DNA from: Burkholderiales bacterium | Lineage (GTDB): Bacteria; Pseudomonadota; Gammaproteobacteria; Burkholderiales; SG8-39 | NCBI GenBank assembly: GCA_026417035.1 | Contig: JAOAEA010000025.1 | Span: 1-53,005, forward strand | DNA length: 53,005 nucleotides | Direction of reading: 5' to 3' | Part shown: piece by piece, positions 1 to 7,286 of the stretch | Numbering within the stretch: position 1 is the first letter of the stretch | How the letters are laid out: every line of letters begins with the position of its first letter | Position numbers and translations under genes: made by a program | The notes under the pieces: model-generated | Told to the model about the DNA's origin: nothing | Seen by the model: only the letters and a program-made list of their open reading frames with translations | The model's database searches: none

Positions 1-359
1 GCCTCGGGCGCTCGCCCCTCGAGGCCTTCTTCCGCGTGCACCTGCCGATGCTCGCGCCGAGCCTCCTCCCCGCCGCGCTGCTCGTGTTCGTGGACGTGAT
101 GAAGGAGCTGCCCGCGACGTTCGCGATGCGGCCGTTCAACTTCGACACCCTCGCGGTCGAGGCCTACAACCTCGCCAAGGACGAGCGGCTCGCGGAAGCG
201 GCGCTCCCCTCGCTCGTGATCGTCGCGGTCGGGCTGGTGCCGCTGGTGGCGCTGTCGCGCCAGATCGCGAGGTCACGGTCGTCCGGGCAGGGCGCAGAGG
301 CCTCAATGCACCGGCCGCTGAGGACGCAGAGGGCCGCAGAGGAACCGTTGTCGCGTTAG
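1..359 (+). CDS. fbpB: Ferric iron ABC transporter permease, C-terminal part
   Basis: The frame is open from the left edge, so this is the end of an inner-membrane permease of the FbpB/SfuB type. The first residues contain the EAA-loop signature (LGRSPLEAFFRVHLP), which contacts the ATPase. Two hydrophobic segments follow, with the conserved KELPAT..RPFNFDTLAVEAY stretch of iron permeases between them. The permease passes Fe3+ handed over by FbpA, which is encoded convergently just downstream; that arrangement is unusual because fbpA normally precedes fbpB in one operon. The last ~25 residues after SRQIARSR are low complexity and are encoded by an intergenic-type CGCAGAGG repeat, so the C-terminus has probably been extended by the repeat. 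Confidence 0.85.
   Translation, partial: LGRSPLEAFFRVHLPMLAPSLLPAALLVFVDVMKELPATFAMRPFNFDTLAVEAYNLAKDERLAEAALPSLVIVAVGLVPLVALSRQIARSRSSGQGAEASMHRPLRTQRAAEEPLSR
293..342. repeat. CGCAGAGG short repeats
   Basis: Three CGCAGAGG units lie at 293-300, 325-332 and 335-342, with a related GCTGAGGA unit between them. An inverted copy (CCTCTGCG) lies at 591-598 on the far side of the intergenic gap. The units overlap the 3' end of the permease gene. This looks like a dispersed intergenic repeat rather than coding sequence. Confidence 0.5.
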
Positions 360-627
360 GAGGCTGTTGAAAGGCGCTTCCCGGCACTCTCCGACGGCGA
401 AGACGACCGGCGCGATCGAGAGGGAAGCGTTTTTCGGCAGCCCCTGGATGAAGGGGCGAGGGGGATGTGTCCCCCTCGTTCGAAACCCCGTTGGCGGCGC
501 GCACGCCCGCGAGGGCGAGACGGGTCGCGGGCGAGGTCGCTCACGGCTGGCAGACTTCCGCCGCCGAGCGGCGACTCCGCCACTCGGCGGCCTCTGCGTC
601 CCCCGCGTCCGCGGCGCCGACGGTTCC
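360..627. other. Convergent intergenic region with two hairpins
   Basis: No credible gene is seen between the convergent fbpB and fbpA. It contains a perfect 9-bp stem with a TGTG loop (457-478) and an 8-bp stem CCGCCGAG/CTCGGCGG (561-568 with 583-590) lying 37 bases past the fbpA stop. Neither has a clear T tract, so they are only possible terminators. A further inverted pair CGCTTCCC/GGGAAGCG lies at about 375-382 and 422-429. Confidence 0.4.
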
Positions 628-1653
628 TTACTTGTAGCCCACCCGGTCGGAGAGCCTCTGCGCGGCCGCCTGGTTCTTGGCGATGGTCGAGACGTTGATC
701 GGGTCGGCCTTGAACTTGCCGAGCGCCTCGAGCGCGGGGTTCGAGATCTTGACCGTCGGCACGGTCGGCCACTCGTTGTTGCCGTCGGCGAAGTAGCGCT
801 GAGCCTCGTCGCTCGCGAGGTACTCCAGGAACTTGACTGCCGCCTCCTTGTGCGGCGCGTTCTTGAGCATGCCGCCACCCGAGATATTCATGTGCGTGCC
901 GCGGTTCGCCTGGTTCGGGAAGACCCAGCCGATCGCCTCCACAACGGCCTTGTCCTCGGGCTTCGCCGAGCGCATCAGCCGGACGAGGTAGTACTGGTTC
1001 GTGAGCGCGAGCGCGCATTCGCCCGACGCGACCGCGCGGATCTGGTCGGTGTCGCCGCCCTTCGGGTCCCGCGCGAGGTTCGCGACGAGGCCCCTGAGCC
1101 ACTCTTCGGCCTTCGCCTCGCCGAGGTTCGCGATCATGCTCGCGGTGAGCGAGAGCTGGTAGGGGTGCATCGACGAGCGCACGCAGATCTTCCCCTTCCA
1201 GCGCGGGTCGGCGAGGTCCTCGTAGTCCTTCACCTCGCCCGGCTTCACCAGGAGCTTGTTGTAGACGATGATCCGCGCCCGCGCCGAGAAACCGAACCAG
1301 TCGCCCTGCGGGTCGCGGTACTGCGGCGGGATGCGCTCCTCGAGCGTCTTCGACTTCACCGGCGCGAAGATGCCGGCGTCGGCGGCGCGCTGCAGCCGGC
1401 CGATGTCCACGGTGAGGAACACGTCGGCCGGGCTGTTGGCCCCTTCGGCCTTGATCCGCTCGAAGAGGGCGTCCTCGCCACCTTCGATCCGGTTCACCTT
1501 GATGCCCGTGAGCTTGGTGAAGTTCGTGTAGAGCGCCTCGTCGGTCGAGTAGTGGCGCGCCGTGTAGAGGTTGAGCACGTTTTCCTGCGCGAGCGCGGGA
1601 GCGCTCAGCGCGATGGCGGCGGCGAGGGCCGCGGCGAGGCTGCGGGGTCTCAT
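628..1653 (-). CDS. fbpA: Periplasmic Fe(III)-binding protein of an ABC transporter
   Basis: This is a solute-binding protein that captures Fe3+ in the periplasm and delivers it to an FbpB/FbpC importer. From the chosen ATG it has 341 residues and a classical signal peptide (MRPRSLAAALAAAIALSAPALA, cut before QE). The mature part shows the early LYTARHYSTDE segment with its His and the adjacent tyrosines of NQYYL, the Fe3+ ligands in the FbpA family. Another ATG lies at 1668 and a GTG at 1740; the latter would fall inside the Fur-box-like site and is unlikely. A weak GAGTGA stretch before 1653 favours that start. Regulation by iron through Fur is inferred from the upstream site. Confidence 0.9.
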   Translation of the reverse strand: MRPRSLAAALAAAIALSAPALAQENVLNLYTARHYSTDEALYTNFTKLTGIKVNRIEGGEDALFERIKAEGANSPADVFLTVDIGRLQRAADAGIFAPVKSKTLEERIPPQYRDPQGDWFGFSARARIIVYNKLLVKPGEVKDYEDLADPRWKGKICVRSSMHPYQLSLTASMIANLGEAKAEEWLRGLVANLARDPKGGDTDQIRAVASGECALALTNQYYLVRLMRSAKPEDKAVVEAIGWVFPNQANRGTHMNISGGGMLKNAPHKEAAVKFLEYLASDEAQRYFADGNNEWPTVPTVKISNPALEALGKFKADPINVSTIAKNQAAAQRLSDRVGYK

Positions 1654-1713
1654 GCGGGGTTCACTCATGTGTAGGGGGTGGAAACGGCGTGATGGAACGG
1701 ATCTAACAGAGAT

Positions 1714-1732
1714 GCTATCAAGAACCATTCTC
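1714..1732 (-). promoter_or_regulatory. Fur-box-like site upstream of fbpA
   Basis: Read on the minus strand the 19-mer GAGAATGGTTCTTGATAGC agrees with the 19-bp Fur consensus at 11 positions. It contains the short inverted repeat AGAA-N3-TTCT. It lies 46-61 bases upstream of the two plausible fbpA starts, where an iron-responsive operator is expected. The surrounding 1741-1863 gap shows nothing else. Confidence 0.4.
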
Positions 1733-1863
1733 ACTCGCAAGACTTTGGCGACGCGGCTCTAGTCGCGCCGGTCTAGCGTGCTGAATCTACGCAGTTTTTC
1801 CGGGCGTTTGTTGACCCGGCGCAAAGACGAGCGCGCGGGCAGACGCCGTTTTGCAAGCGCGAG

Positions 1864-2388
1864 TCAGTACGCGGCGGCCGCAATACGCCGCGCGCCGTTG
1901 AAGCGCGAGCTCCAGTAAAGCGTGCGCATGTTCTCGATGCGGACGACGCCGCCCGAGCTCGGCGCGTGGATGAAGCGCGATTCGCCGAGGTAGATGCCGA
2001 CGTGCGAGAAGTCACGCGCCTGCGTGTTGTAGAAGACGAGGTCGCCCGGCTCGAGGGCCGCCACCGGCACGGCGGCGCCCGCACGCGCCTGGTCGAACGT
2101 GTTGCGCGGCAGGCTCACGCGGGAGGCCTGCCGGAAGACGTAGGCGACGAGGCCGCTGCAATCGAAGCCCGTCTCCGGGGACATGCCGGCTGGGGCGTAG
2201 GGCTTTCCGAGCAGGCTCAGTGCGACGAACGCGATCTCCTCGCGCAGGCCCGGCGGCAGGCTCGCGGGCGGCAGCGCGGCCGCCGGCTCACCCCCTCGCG
2301 GCTCCGAGTCCGGCACGAGCGGCGGCACCGTCGCACAGCCGGCGACGGCGGCGACAAACGCGAGCAAAAACATTGCCTTGATGGGCAT
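1864..2388 (-). CDS. NlpC/P60 family cell-wall peptidase lipoprotein
   Basis: This is a 174-residue lipoprotein: an N-terminal hydrophobic segment ends in the lipobox VAGC (Cys18), so it should be anchored to a membrane. A proline-rich linker is followed by an NlpC/P60 domain with the catalytic Cys77 in GFDCSGLV, His129 in DFSHVGIYLG and a third polar residue His141 in RFIHAP. The spacing matches the MepS (Spr) murein DD-endopeptidases, which cleave peptide cross-links during wall growth. The gene is monocistronic and divergent from the secretin-like gene. An internal ATG at 2373 would keep the signal sequence intact. The substrate is inferred from family only. Confidence 0.85.
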   Translation of the reverse strand: MPIKAMFLLAFVAAVAGCATVPPLVPDSEPRGGEPAAALPPASLPPGLREEIAFVALSLLGKPYAPAGMSPETGFDCSGLVAYVFRQASRVSLPRNTFDQARAGAAVPVAALEPGDLVFYNTQARDFSHVGIYLGESRFIHAPSSGGVVRIENMRTLYWSSRFNGARRIAAAAY

Positions 2389-2485
2389 GATTCAAGTAAT
2401 TTAGGAGACGCGGCGCGCGAATGCAAGCACGCCGGTTTCCGCGCCGGGGCGTTATCCTCGTCGCGGCATCTCGCGAAGGGTCGTC

Positions 2486-3292
2486 ATGAGACTGGCAGCG
2501 CTCCTGTTCCTCGTCCTCGCCGTGGCGGCGCCCGCACGCGCCGAGCTCGAGGTCATCCCGCTCCGGCACCGCACCGTCGAGCAGGTGCTCCCGGCCGTGC
2601 AGCCCTTCGTCGAGCGCGGCGGGGCGATCCAGGGCATGAATGGCCAGATCATCGTGCGCGCGAGCCCGGCGAACATCGCCGAGATCAAGCGGCTCGTCGC
2701 CACCCTCGACACGCCCATCCGCCGGCTGCTCATCTCGGTGCGGCAGGATGCCGCCGGCACCGAGCGCTCGGCGGGCGTCGGCGTGTCGGGCAACGTGAGC
2801 GGCAGCTCGGGCAGCGCCACCGTCGGGAGCCCGAGCGGCCCGAACCGCGTCGAGGTCGGCGTGGGCGCCCTCGAGCGTAGCGCCGACGAGCGCATCACCC
2901 AGCAGGTGCAGGCGGTCGAGGGCAGCCCGGCGTTCATCTCGGCCGGAAGCTCGGTCCCGGTGACGACCACCACCCGTGGCCCTGGCGGAACGGTCACGAC
3001 CACGACGACGTTCCAGAACATCGACACCGGCTTCCAGGTGGTGCCCCGGCTCGCGGGCGATCGCGTGTTCCTGGACATCCTGCCGCAGCGCGCGACGCCC
3101 GGACGCTTCGGCCCGGGCAGCGCGGAGGTGCAGCGCATCGCCACGACGGTGAGCGGCCGGCTGGGCGAGTGGATCCCGCTCGGCGGCGTGGGCACCGAGT
3201 CGAGCGCGCAGGCCTCGGGGATCGGTACGCGGGCTGCGGCCGGCGCGGCGACCGCCTCGGGCGTGTGGGTCCGGGTCGAAGAGATCCGGTGA
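2486..3292 (+). CDS. Secretin N-domain-like exported protein
   Basis: The 268-residue product has a signal peptide (MRLAALLFLVLAVAAPARA). Residues ~20-95 (VIPLRHRTVEQVLPAV...GQIIVRASPANIAEIKRLVATLD) read as the small alpha/beta N1-type repeat of secretins. A Gly/Ser-rich linker follows, then a beta-rich segment (FQVVPRLAGDRVFLDILPQ) like the start of a secretin core. At 268 residues it is too short to build a complete outer-membrane secretin, so it may be a pilotin-like or stand-alone periplasmic domain. Its stop overlaps the GTG of the downstream helicase by 3 bases within GTGA, implying translational coupling. The role is unknown. Confidence 0.65.
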   Translation: MRLAALLFLVLAVAAPARAELEVIPLRHRTVEQVLPAVQPFVERGGAIQGMNGQIIVRASPANIAEIKRLVATLDTPIRRLLISVRQDAAGTERSAGVGVSGNVSGSSGSATVGSPSGPNRVEVGVGALERSADERITQQVQAVEGSPAFISAGSSVPVTTTTRGPGGTVTTTTTFQNIDTGFQVVPRLAGDRVFLDILPQRATPGRFGPGSAEVQRIATTVSGRLGEWIPLGGVGTESSAQASGIGTRAAAGAATASGVWVRVEEIR

Positions 3293-5286
3293 CCGAGGCG
3301 CACCCGGCGCCCGACGCGCGGCTCGCGGCGATCTTCGCGGCGGACGGCCCGCTCGCGCGGGCGGTGGCGGGGTTCAAGGTGCGGCCGCAGCAGGTGGAGA
3401 TGGCGTCGGCCGTGGCGGCCGCGATCCGCGACCGCGCGGTGCTGGTCGCCGAAGCCGGCACCGGCACGGGCAAGACGTTCGCCTATCTCGTGCCGGCGCT
3501 GCTCTCGGGCGGCAAGGTGATCGTCTCGACCGGCACGAAGACCCTCCAGGACCAGCTCTTCCGGCGCGACCTGCCGCTCGTGCGCGACGCGCTCCGCGTG
3601 CCCGCGACCGTCGCGCTGCTCAAGGGCCGCGCGAACTACGTCTGCCCCTATCACCTCGAGCGCAACGCCGCCGAAGCGCGCTTCGCCTCGCGCGAGGAGG
3701 CGCGGCGCCTCGCGCGCATCGCCGCGTTCGCGCGCGCGAGCGCGACGGGCGACAGGAGCGAGCTCGCCGACGTGCCCGAGGACGCCGCCGCCTGGGGCGC
3801 CGCGACGTCCACGCGCGAGAACTGCCTCGGTCAGCAGTGCCCGCGGCTGCGCGAGTGCTTCGTGATGAAGGCGCGCCGCGATGCGCTCGCCGCCGACGTC
3901 GTGGTCGTCAACCACCACCTCTTCTTCGCCGACGCGGTGCTGCGCGACGAAGGCATGGCCGAGCTCCTGCCGGCCTGCAACACGGTGATCCTGGACGAGG
4001 CGCACCAGCTTCCGGAGACCGCGTCGCTCTTCTTCGGCGAGACGGTCTCGAGCGGCCAGGTGCTCGACCTCTGCCGTGACACGGCTGCGGAGCTGCACGT
4101 CGCCGCGCGCGACGTGCGCGAGGCCGACGCGCTGGTGCGCGGCGCGGAGATCGCCGCGCGCGACCTGCGCCTCGCGGTGCCGGGCCGCGACGCGCGCCTC
4201 GCGGCGACCGCGCTCGAGCGCGAGCCGCGGTTCGGGGCGGCGGTCGCGGCCCTCGACGGGTCGGTCGCGAGCCTCGCGCGGGCGCTCGCCGCGCTCGCCG
4301 AGCGCTCCGAGGGGCTCGCGAACTGCGCGCGGCGCGCCGCGGACCTCGGCGCACGGCTCACGCGCTGGCGCGCCGGCGAAGAGGCCGGGCTCGTGCGCTG
4401 GGTGGAGACCTACACCCAGGCGGTGGCGCTGCACGCGACGCCGCTCTCGATCGCGGAGATCTTCCGGCGCGAGCTCGCGGCGGGCCCGCGGGCGTGGATC
4501 TTCACCTCTGCGACGCTCGCCGTCGCGGGCGATTTCGGGCTCTACGCCGGCGAGATGGGGCTCGAGGACGCGCGCACCGCCTGCTGGGAGAGCCCGTTCG
4601 ACTACGCCGCGAACGCGCTCCTGTGCGTCCCGCGCGGCCTGCCCGAGCCCAACTCGGCCGAGCACACCGACGCCGTCGTCGACGCCGCGCTCACCGCGAT
4701 CCGCGCGAGCGGCGGCCGGGCTTTCCTGCTGTTCACCACGCTGCGGGCGATGCGGCGGGCGCACGAGCGGCTGGCGGCGCGGCTCGCCGGAGACGGGCTC
4801 GGCTATCCGCTCCTCGTGCAGGGCGAGGGCTCGCGCAGTGCCTTGCTGGAGCGCTTCCGCGCGCTCGGCAACGCGGTGCTCGTCGCCTCCGCGAGCTTCT
4901 GGGAGGGCGTGGACGTCCGCGGCGAAGCGCTGTCGCTGGTGGTGATCGACAAGCTGCCCTTCGCGCCGCCTGACGATCCGGTGCTCGCCGCGCGCCTCGA
5001 GGCGATGGCGAAGCGCGGCGCGAACCCGTTCCTCGCCTACCAGCTGCCGCAGGCCGCGATCGCCCTCAAGCAGGGCGCCGGGCGTCTGATCCGCGACGAG
5101 TGCGACCGCGGGGTGCTCCTGATCTGCGACCCGCGGCTCGTCTCGCGTCCCTATGGGCGGCGCATCCTCGCGAGCCTGCCGCCGATGCGCCGCACCCGCG
5201 AGCTCGCCGACGTGGTCGCTTTCTTCGGGCACGCCGCTGCCGCCGGTAGAATGCCCCGCACGGCAACGACGGAGGAAGGACGATGA
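3289..5286 (+). CDS. yoaA: ATP-dependent DNA helicase, YoaA/DinG (XPD-like) family
   Basis: This is a 665-residue superfamily 2 helicase. Walker A is AEAGTGTGKT and the DEAH box is in VILDEAHQLPE. Four cysteines between them (one in NYVCPYH, then NCLGQQCPRLREC) match the iron-sulfur cluster of XPD/DinG enzymes. The C-terminal motifs SASFWEGVDVRG and KQGAGRLIRDECDRG are also present. Such 5'-3' helicases resolve damaged or structured replication and transcription intermediates in the cytoplasm. The GTG start is chosen because it overlaps the upstream stop in GTGA and gives the usual length; longer upstream readings run into the previous gene. The stop overlaps denD in ATGA. Confidence 0.88.
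   Translation: MTEAHPAPDARLAAIFAADGPLARAVAGFKVRPQQVEMASAVAAAIRDRAVLVAEAGTGTGKTFAYLVPALLSGGKVIVSTGTKTLQDQLFRRDLPLVRDALRVPATVALLKGRANYVCPYHLERNAAEARFASREEARRLARIAAFARASATGDRSELADVPEDAAAWGAATSTRENCLGQQCPRLRECFVMKARRDALAADVVVVNHHLFFADAVLRDEGMAELLPACNTVILDEAHQLPETASLFFGETVSSGQVLDLCRDTAAELHVAARDVREADALVRGAEIAARDLRLAVPGRDARLAATALEREPRFGAAVAALDGSVASLARALAALAERSEGLANCARRAADLGARLTRWRAGEEAGLVRWVETYTQAVALHATPLSIAEIFRRELAAGPRAWIFTSATLAVAGDFGLYAGEMGLEDARTACWESPFDYAANALLCVPRGLPEPNSAEHTDAVVDAALTAIRASGGRAFLLFTTLRAMRRAHERLAARLAGDGLGYPLLVQGEGSRSALLERFRALGNAVLVASASFWEGVDVRGEALSLVVIDKLPFAPPDDPVLAARLEAMAKRGANPFLAYQLPQAAIALKQGAGRLIRDECDRGVLLICDPRLVSRPYGRRILASLPPMRRTRELADVVAFFGHAAAAGRMPRTATTEEGR
5247..5252 (+). promoter_or_regulatory. 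Possible -10 hexamer (TAGAAT) before denD
   Basis: TAGAAT matches the consensus -10 at five of six positions and sits 30 bases before the denD ATG, inside the helicase 3' end. No good -35 is visible 16-18 bases upstream. It would give denD a promoter of its own despite the 4-bp overlap with yoaA. Confidence 0.3.
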
Positions 5287-6263
5287 AGGTGCTCATCACC
5301 GGCGGCGGCGGTTTTCTCGGGCATCGGCTCGCGCAGGCGATCGCCGCGCGCGGCGCGCTCGCGGGGCCGGACGGCCGCGAGCACGCCGTCACCGCGATCC
5401 GCCTCCTCGACACCGCCTTCCCACCGGGCGCCGAGTCGCGCTTCGACTGCGTCGCCGGGGATCTCTCGGCGCCGGGCGTGATCGAGCGCGTGCTCGAGCG
5501 CGACACCGGGGCGGTCTTCCATCTCGCTGCGGTGGTGAGCGGGGGCGCGGAGGCCGACTTCGATCTCGGCATGCGCGTGAACCTCGACGGCACGCGCGCG
5601 CTGCTCGAGGCTTGCCGCCGGCTCGCGGGGCCGCCGCGCTTCGTGTTCGCGAGCTCGGTGGCGGCCTTCGGCGGCGACCTGCCGCCGGTGCTCGACGACA
5701 CGACCACGCCGAACCCGCAGACCTCCTACGGCATGCAGAAGGTGGTGGGCGAATACCTCGTCACCGAGTTCTCGCGCCGCGGCTTCATCGACGGGCGCAG
5801 CCTCCGCCTGCCCACCATCGTCGTGCGCCCGGGCAAACCCAACCTCGCGGCCTCCTCGTTCGCGAGCGGCATCATCCGCGAGCCGCTGAACGGCGAGCCC
5901 TCCGCCCTGCCGGTGCCGGACACGACGGGCATCTGGCTCCTCTCGCCGGGCCGGGTGATCGAGGCGTTCATCCACGCACACGAGCTCGCCTCGGCCGCCT
6001 GGGGCGTCAACCGCGTCGTGAACCTGCCTGGCATCTCGGTCACCGTGCGCGAGATGCTCGCGGCGCTCGCGCGCATCGCCGGCCCGGCGGTCGCGGCGCG
6101 GGTGACCTACCAACCCGACGAGCGCATCCAGCGGATCGTGAAGACCTGGCCGGCCGCGTTCCGTACCGACCGCGCGCTCGCGCTCGGCTTCAGGGCCGAT
6201 GCGGGCATCGAGGACGTGATCCGCGAGTACATCCGGGATCAGGGGCTGGCGGTCCAGGGGTGA
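5283..6263 (+). CDS. denD: NAD-dependent epimerase/dehydrogenase, DenD-like (D-erythronate dehydrogenase)
   Basis: This is a 326-residue extended short-chain dehydrogenase with the NAD-binding GGGGFLG motif near residues 7-13, a serine pair near 124-125 (FASSVAAFGG) and the catalytic YGMQK (Tyr149, Lys153). The sequence RLPTIVVRPGKPNLAASSFASG and the overall length fit the DenD subgroup. Characterised members oxidise D-erythronate to 2-oxo-D-erythronate in four-carbon acid sugar catabolism. The usual partners (DenK-type kinase, isomerase and aldolase) are not in this window, so the substrate is an inference. It overlaps yoaA by 4 bases. Confidence 0.75.
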   Translation: MKVLITGGGGFLGHRLAQAIAARGALAGPDGREHAVTAIRLLDTAFPPGAESRFDCVAGDLSAPGVIERVLERDTGAVFHLAAVVSGGAEADFDLGMRVNLDGTRALLEACRRLAGPPRFVFASSVAAFGGDLPPVLDDTTTPNPQTSYGMQKVVGEYLVTEFSRRGFIDGRSLRLPTIVVRPGKPNLAASSFASGIIREPLNGEPSALPVPDTTGIWLLSPGRVIEAFIHAHELASAAWGVNRVVNLPGISVTVREMLAALARIAGPAVAARVTYQPDERIQRIVKTWPAAFRTDRALALGFRADAGIEDVIREYIRDQGLAVQG

Positions 6264-6312
6264 GGATTCGGGATTCGGCTTTCGGGATCCGGGATGGAGG
6301 ATTGAGGAACGA
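6264..6312. repeat. Degenerate 7-nt tandem array after denD
   Basis: Seven consecutive heptamers begin at the base after the denD stop codon: GGATTCG twice, then GCTTTCG, GGATCCG, GGATGGA, GGATTGA and GGAACGA. The period is exactly 7 and the register is unbroken. A similar array in the opposite orientation abuts the bamD stop at 6480. Confidence 0.7.
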
Positions 6313-6352
6313 CGACATCGCGTTCCGAGCCCGAGCCGGGCCTCGGGTTACG

Positions 6353-6384
6353 AAAAAGGGCCGCATTCGCGGCCCTTGTCGTTT
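6353..6384. terminator. Bidirectional terminator between denD and bamD
   Basis: A perfect 7-bp stem GGGCCGC/GCGGCCC (6358-6364 with 6369-6375) closes on an ATTC loop. Five A residues precede it, giving a U tract for the leftward bamD transcript. On the rightward side it is followed by TTGTCGTTT. It lies between the convergent denD and bamD genes. Confidence 0.7.
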
Positions 6385-6424
6385 GCGGCGCGCGCCGTGC
6401 GGCTAGGCCGCGCTGCGGCGCTCC

Positions 6425-6480
6425 CGTATCCCAGTCCCCAATCCTCGATCCTGGATCCTCCGTCCTGCTTTCCGCCCCCT
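6425..6480. repeat. Degenerate 7-nt tandem array after bamD
   Basis: Eight consecutive heptamers on the plus strand (such as CAATCCT, CGATCCT, GGATCCT, CCGTCCT) run right up to the bamD stop codon. In the bamD transcript sense they read AGGATCC, AGGATCG, AGGATTG, the same family as the array after denD. The two arrays form inverted arms around the terminator. Confidence 0.65.
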
Positions 6481-7286
6481 CAGTCCCCCGCCCAGATCTT
6501 CCACCACGGCGCCCGGCGTCCGGTGTATTCCGTCTTGAGATAGGGGCTCTGCGGGAAGTTCTTGGCGAGCACGCGTACCGCGTCGTCGCGCAGGTCCGTG
6601 AGCCCGAGCCGGTCGTAGGCCGCGGCGAGGATCGCCAGCGCCTCCTCGTTCGCGGGCGCTTCCGGGTAGGTCTTGACCACGAACTGGACGCGGTTGGCCG
6701 CCGCGACATACGCGCCGCGCTTCATGTAGTAACGCGCGACGGCGAGCTCGTGCGAGGCGAGCGCGTTCACGAGCCAGCGCATGCGTGCCAGCGCGTCGGG
6801 CGTGTACTTGCTGTCCGGGAACTTGACTGCGAGCTCCTTGAAGGCGTCGAACGCCTCGCGCATCGCCTTCGCGTCGCGCTCCGTCGGGTCCTGCTCGAAG
6901 TAGTCCGCGAGGAACCCCATGTCCTCGTTGAAGTTGACGATGCCCTTGAGGTAGTAGGCGTAGTCGACGTTCGGGTGGTTGGGGTGGAGCTTGATGAACC
7001 GGTCGCAGGCGGCGATCGCCGAGGCAGGCTCGTTGTCGCGGTAGTAGGCGTAGGCGATCTCGAGCTGCGCCTGCTGCGCGTAGCGGCCGAACGGATAGCG
7101 CGCCTCCAGCTTCTCGAAGAGCTTGACGGCCTTGCTCCAGTTGCCGCCCGCCATCTCTTCCTTCGCCTCGGTGTAGAGGCGCTGGGCCGACCAGTCCGCA
7201 GTCTCGTCGATCTCGCCCTTCTTGAACCAGCCGCACCCCGCGAGGGCGAGAGCGAGGACGAGGGCTGCTAAACTGCGAAGCTTCAT
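6480..7286 (-). CDS. bamD: Outer-membrane assembly lipoprotein BamD
   Basis: This 268-residue lipoprotein of the BAM complex folds and inserts beta-barrel proteins into the outer membrane with BamA. The signal peptide ends in the lipobox LAGC (Cys18). The body is made of tetratricopeptide repeats (AKEEMAGGNWSKAVKLFEKL, QLEIAYAYYRDNEPASAI and others) with the BamD-typical YPFGRYAQQAQLEIAYA and HPNHPNVDYAYYLKG stretches. A GAGGAA ribosome-binding site lies 6 bases before the ATG, and TATAAT lies 33 bases before it. The start codon overlaps the rluD ATG head to head (CATG at 7284-7287). Confidence 0.93.
   Translation of the reverse strand: MKLRSLAALVLALALAGCGWFKKGEIDETADWSAQRLYTEAKEEMAGGNWSKAVKLFEKLEARYPFGRYAQQAQLEIAYAYYRDNEPASAIAACDRFIKLHPNHPNVDYAYYLKGIVNFNEDMGFLADYFEQDPTERDAKAMREAFDAFKELAVKFPDSKYTPDALARMRWLVNALASHELAVARYYMKRGAYVAAANRVQFVVKTYPEAPANEEALAILAAAYDRLGLTDLRDDAVRVLAKNFPQSPYLKTEYTGRRAPWWKIWAGD

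Noticed and set aside
360-450. Possible insertion-sequence end (GGCTGTTGAAA) near 361
   Set aside because: There is no transposase, no matching opposite end and no target duplication, so a mobile element is not supported.
1654-1740. Longer FbpA start at 1740
   Set aside because: It would place the Fur-like site inside the coding region and add a non-hydrophobic stretch before a perfect signal peptide.
2452-5232. 926-codon minus-strand frame opposite the helicase
   Set aside because: Low-complexity Arg/Glu/Ala composition typical of antisense frames in high-GC DNA, and it overlaps two well-supported genes completely.
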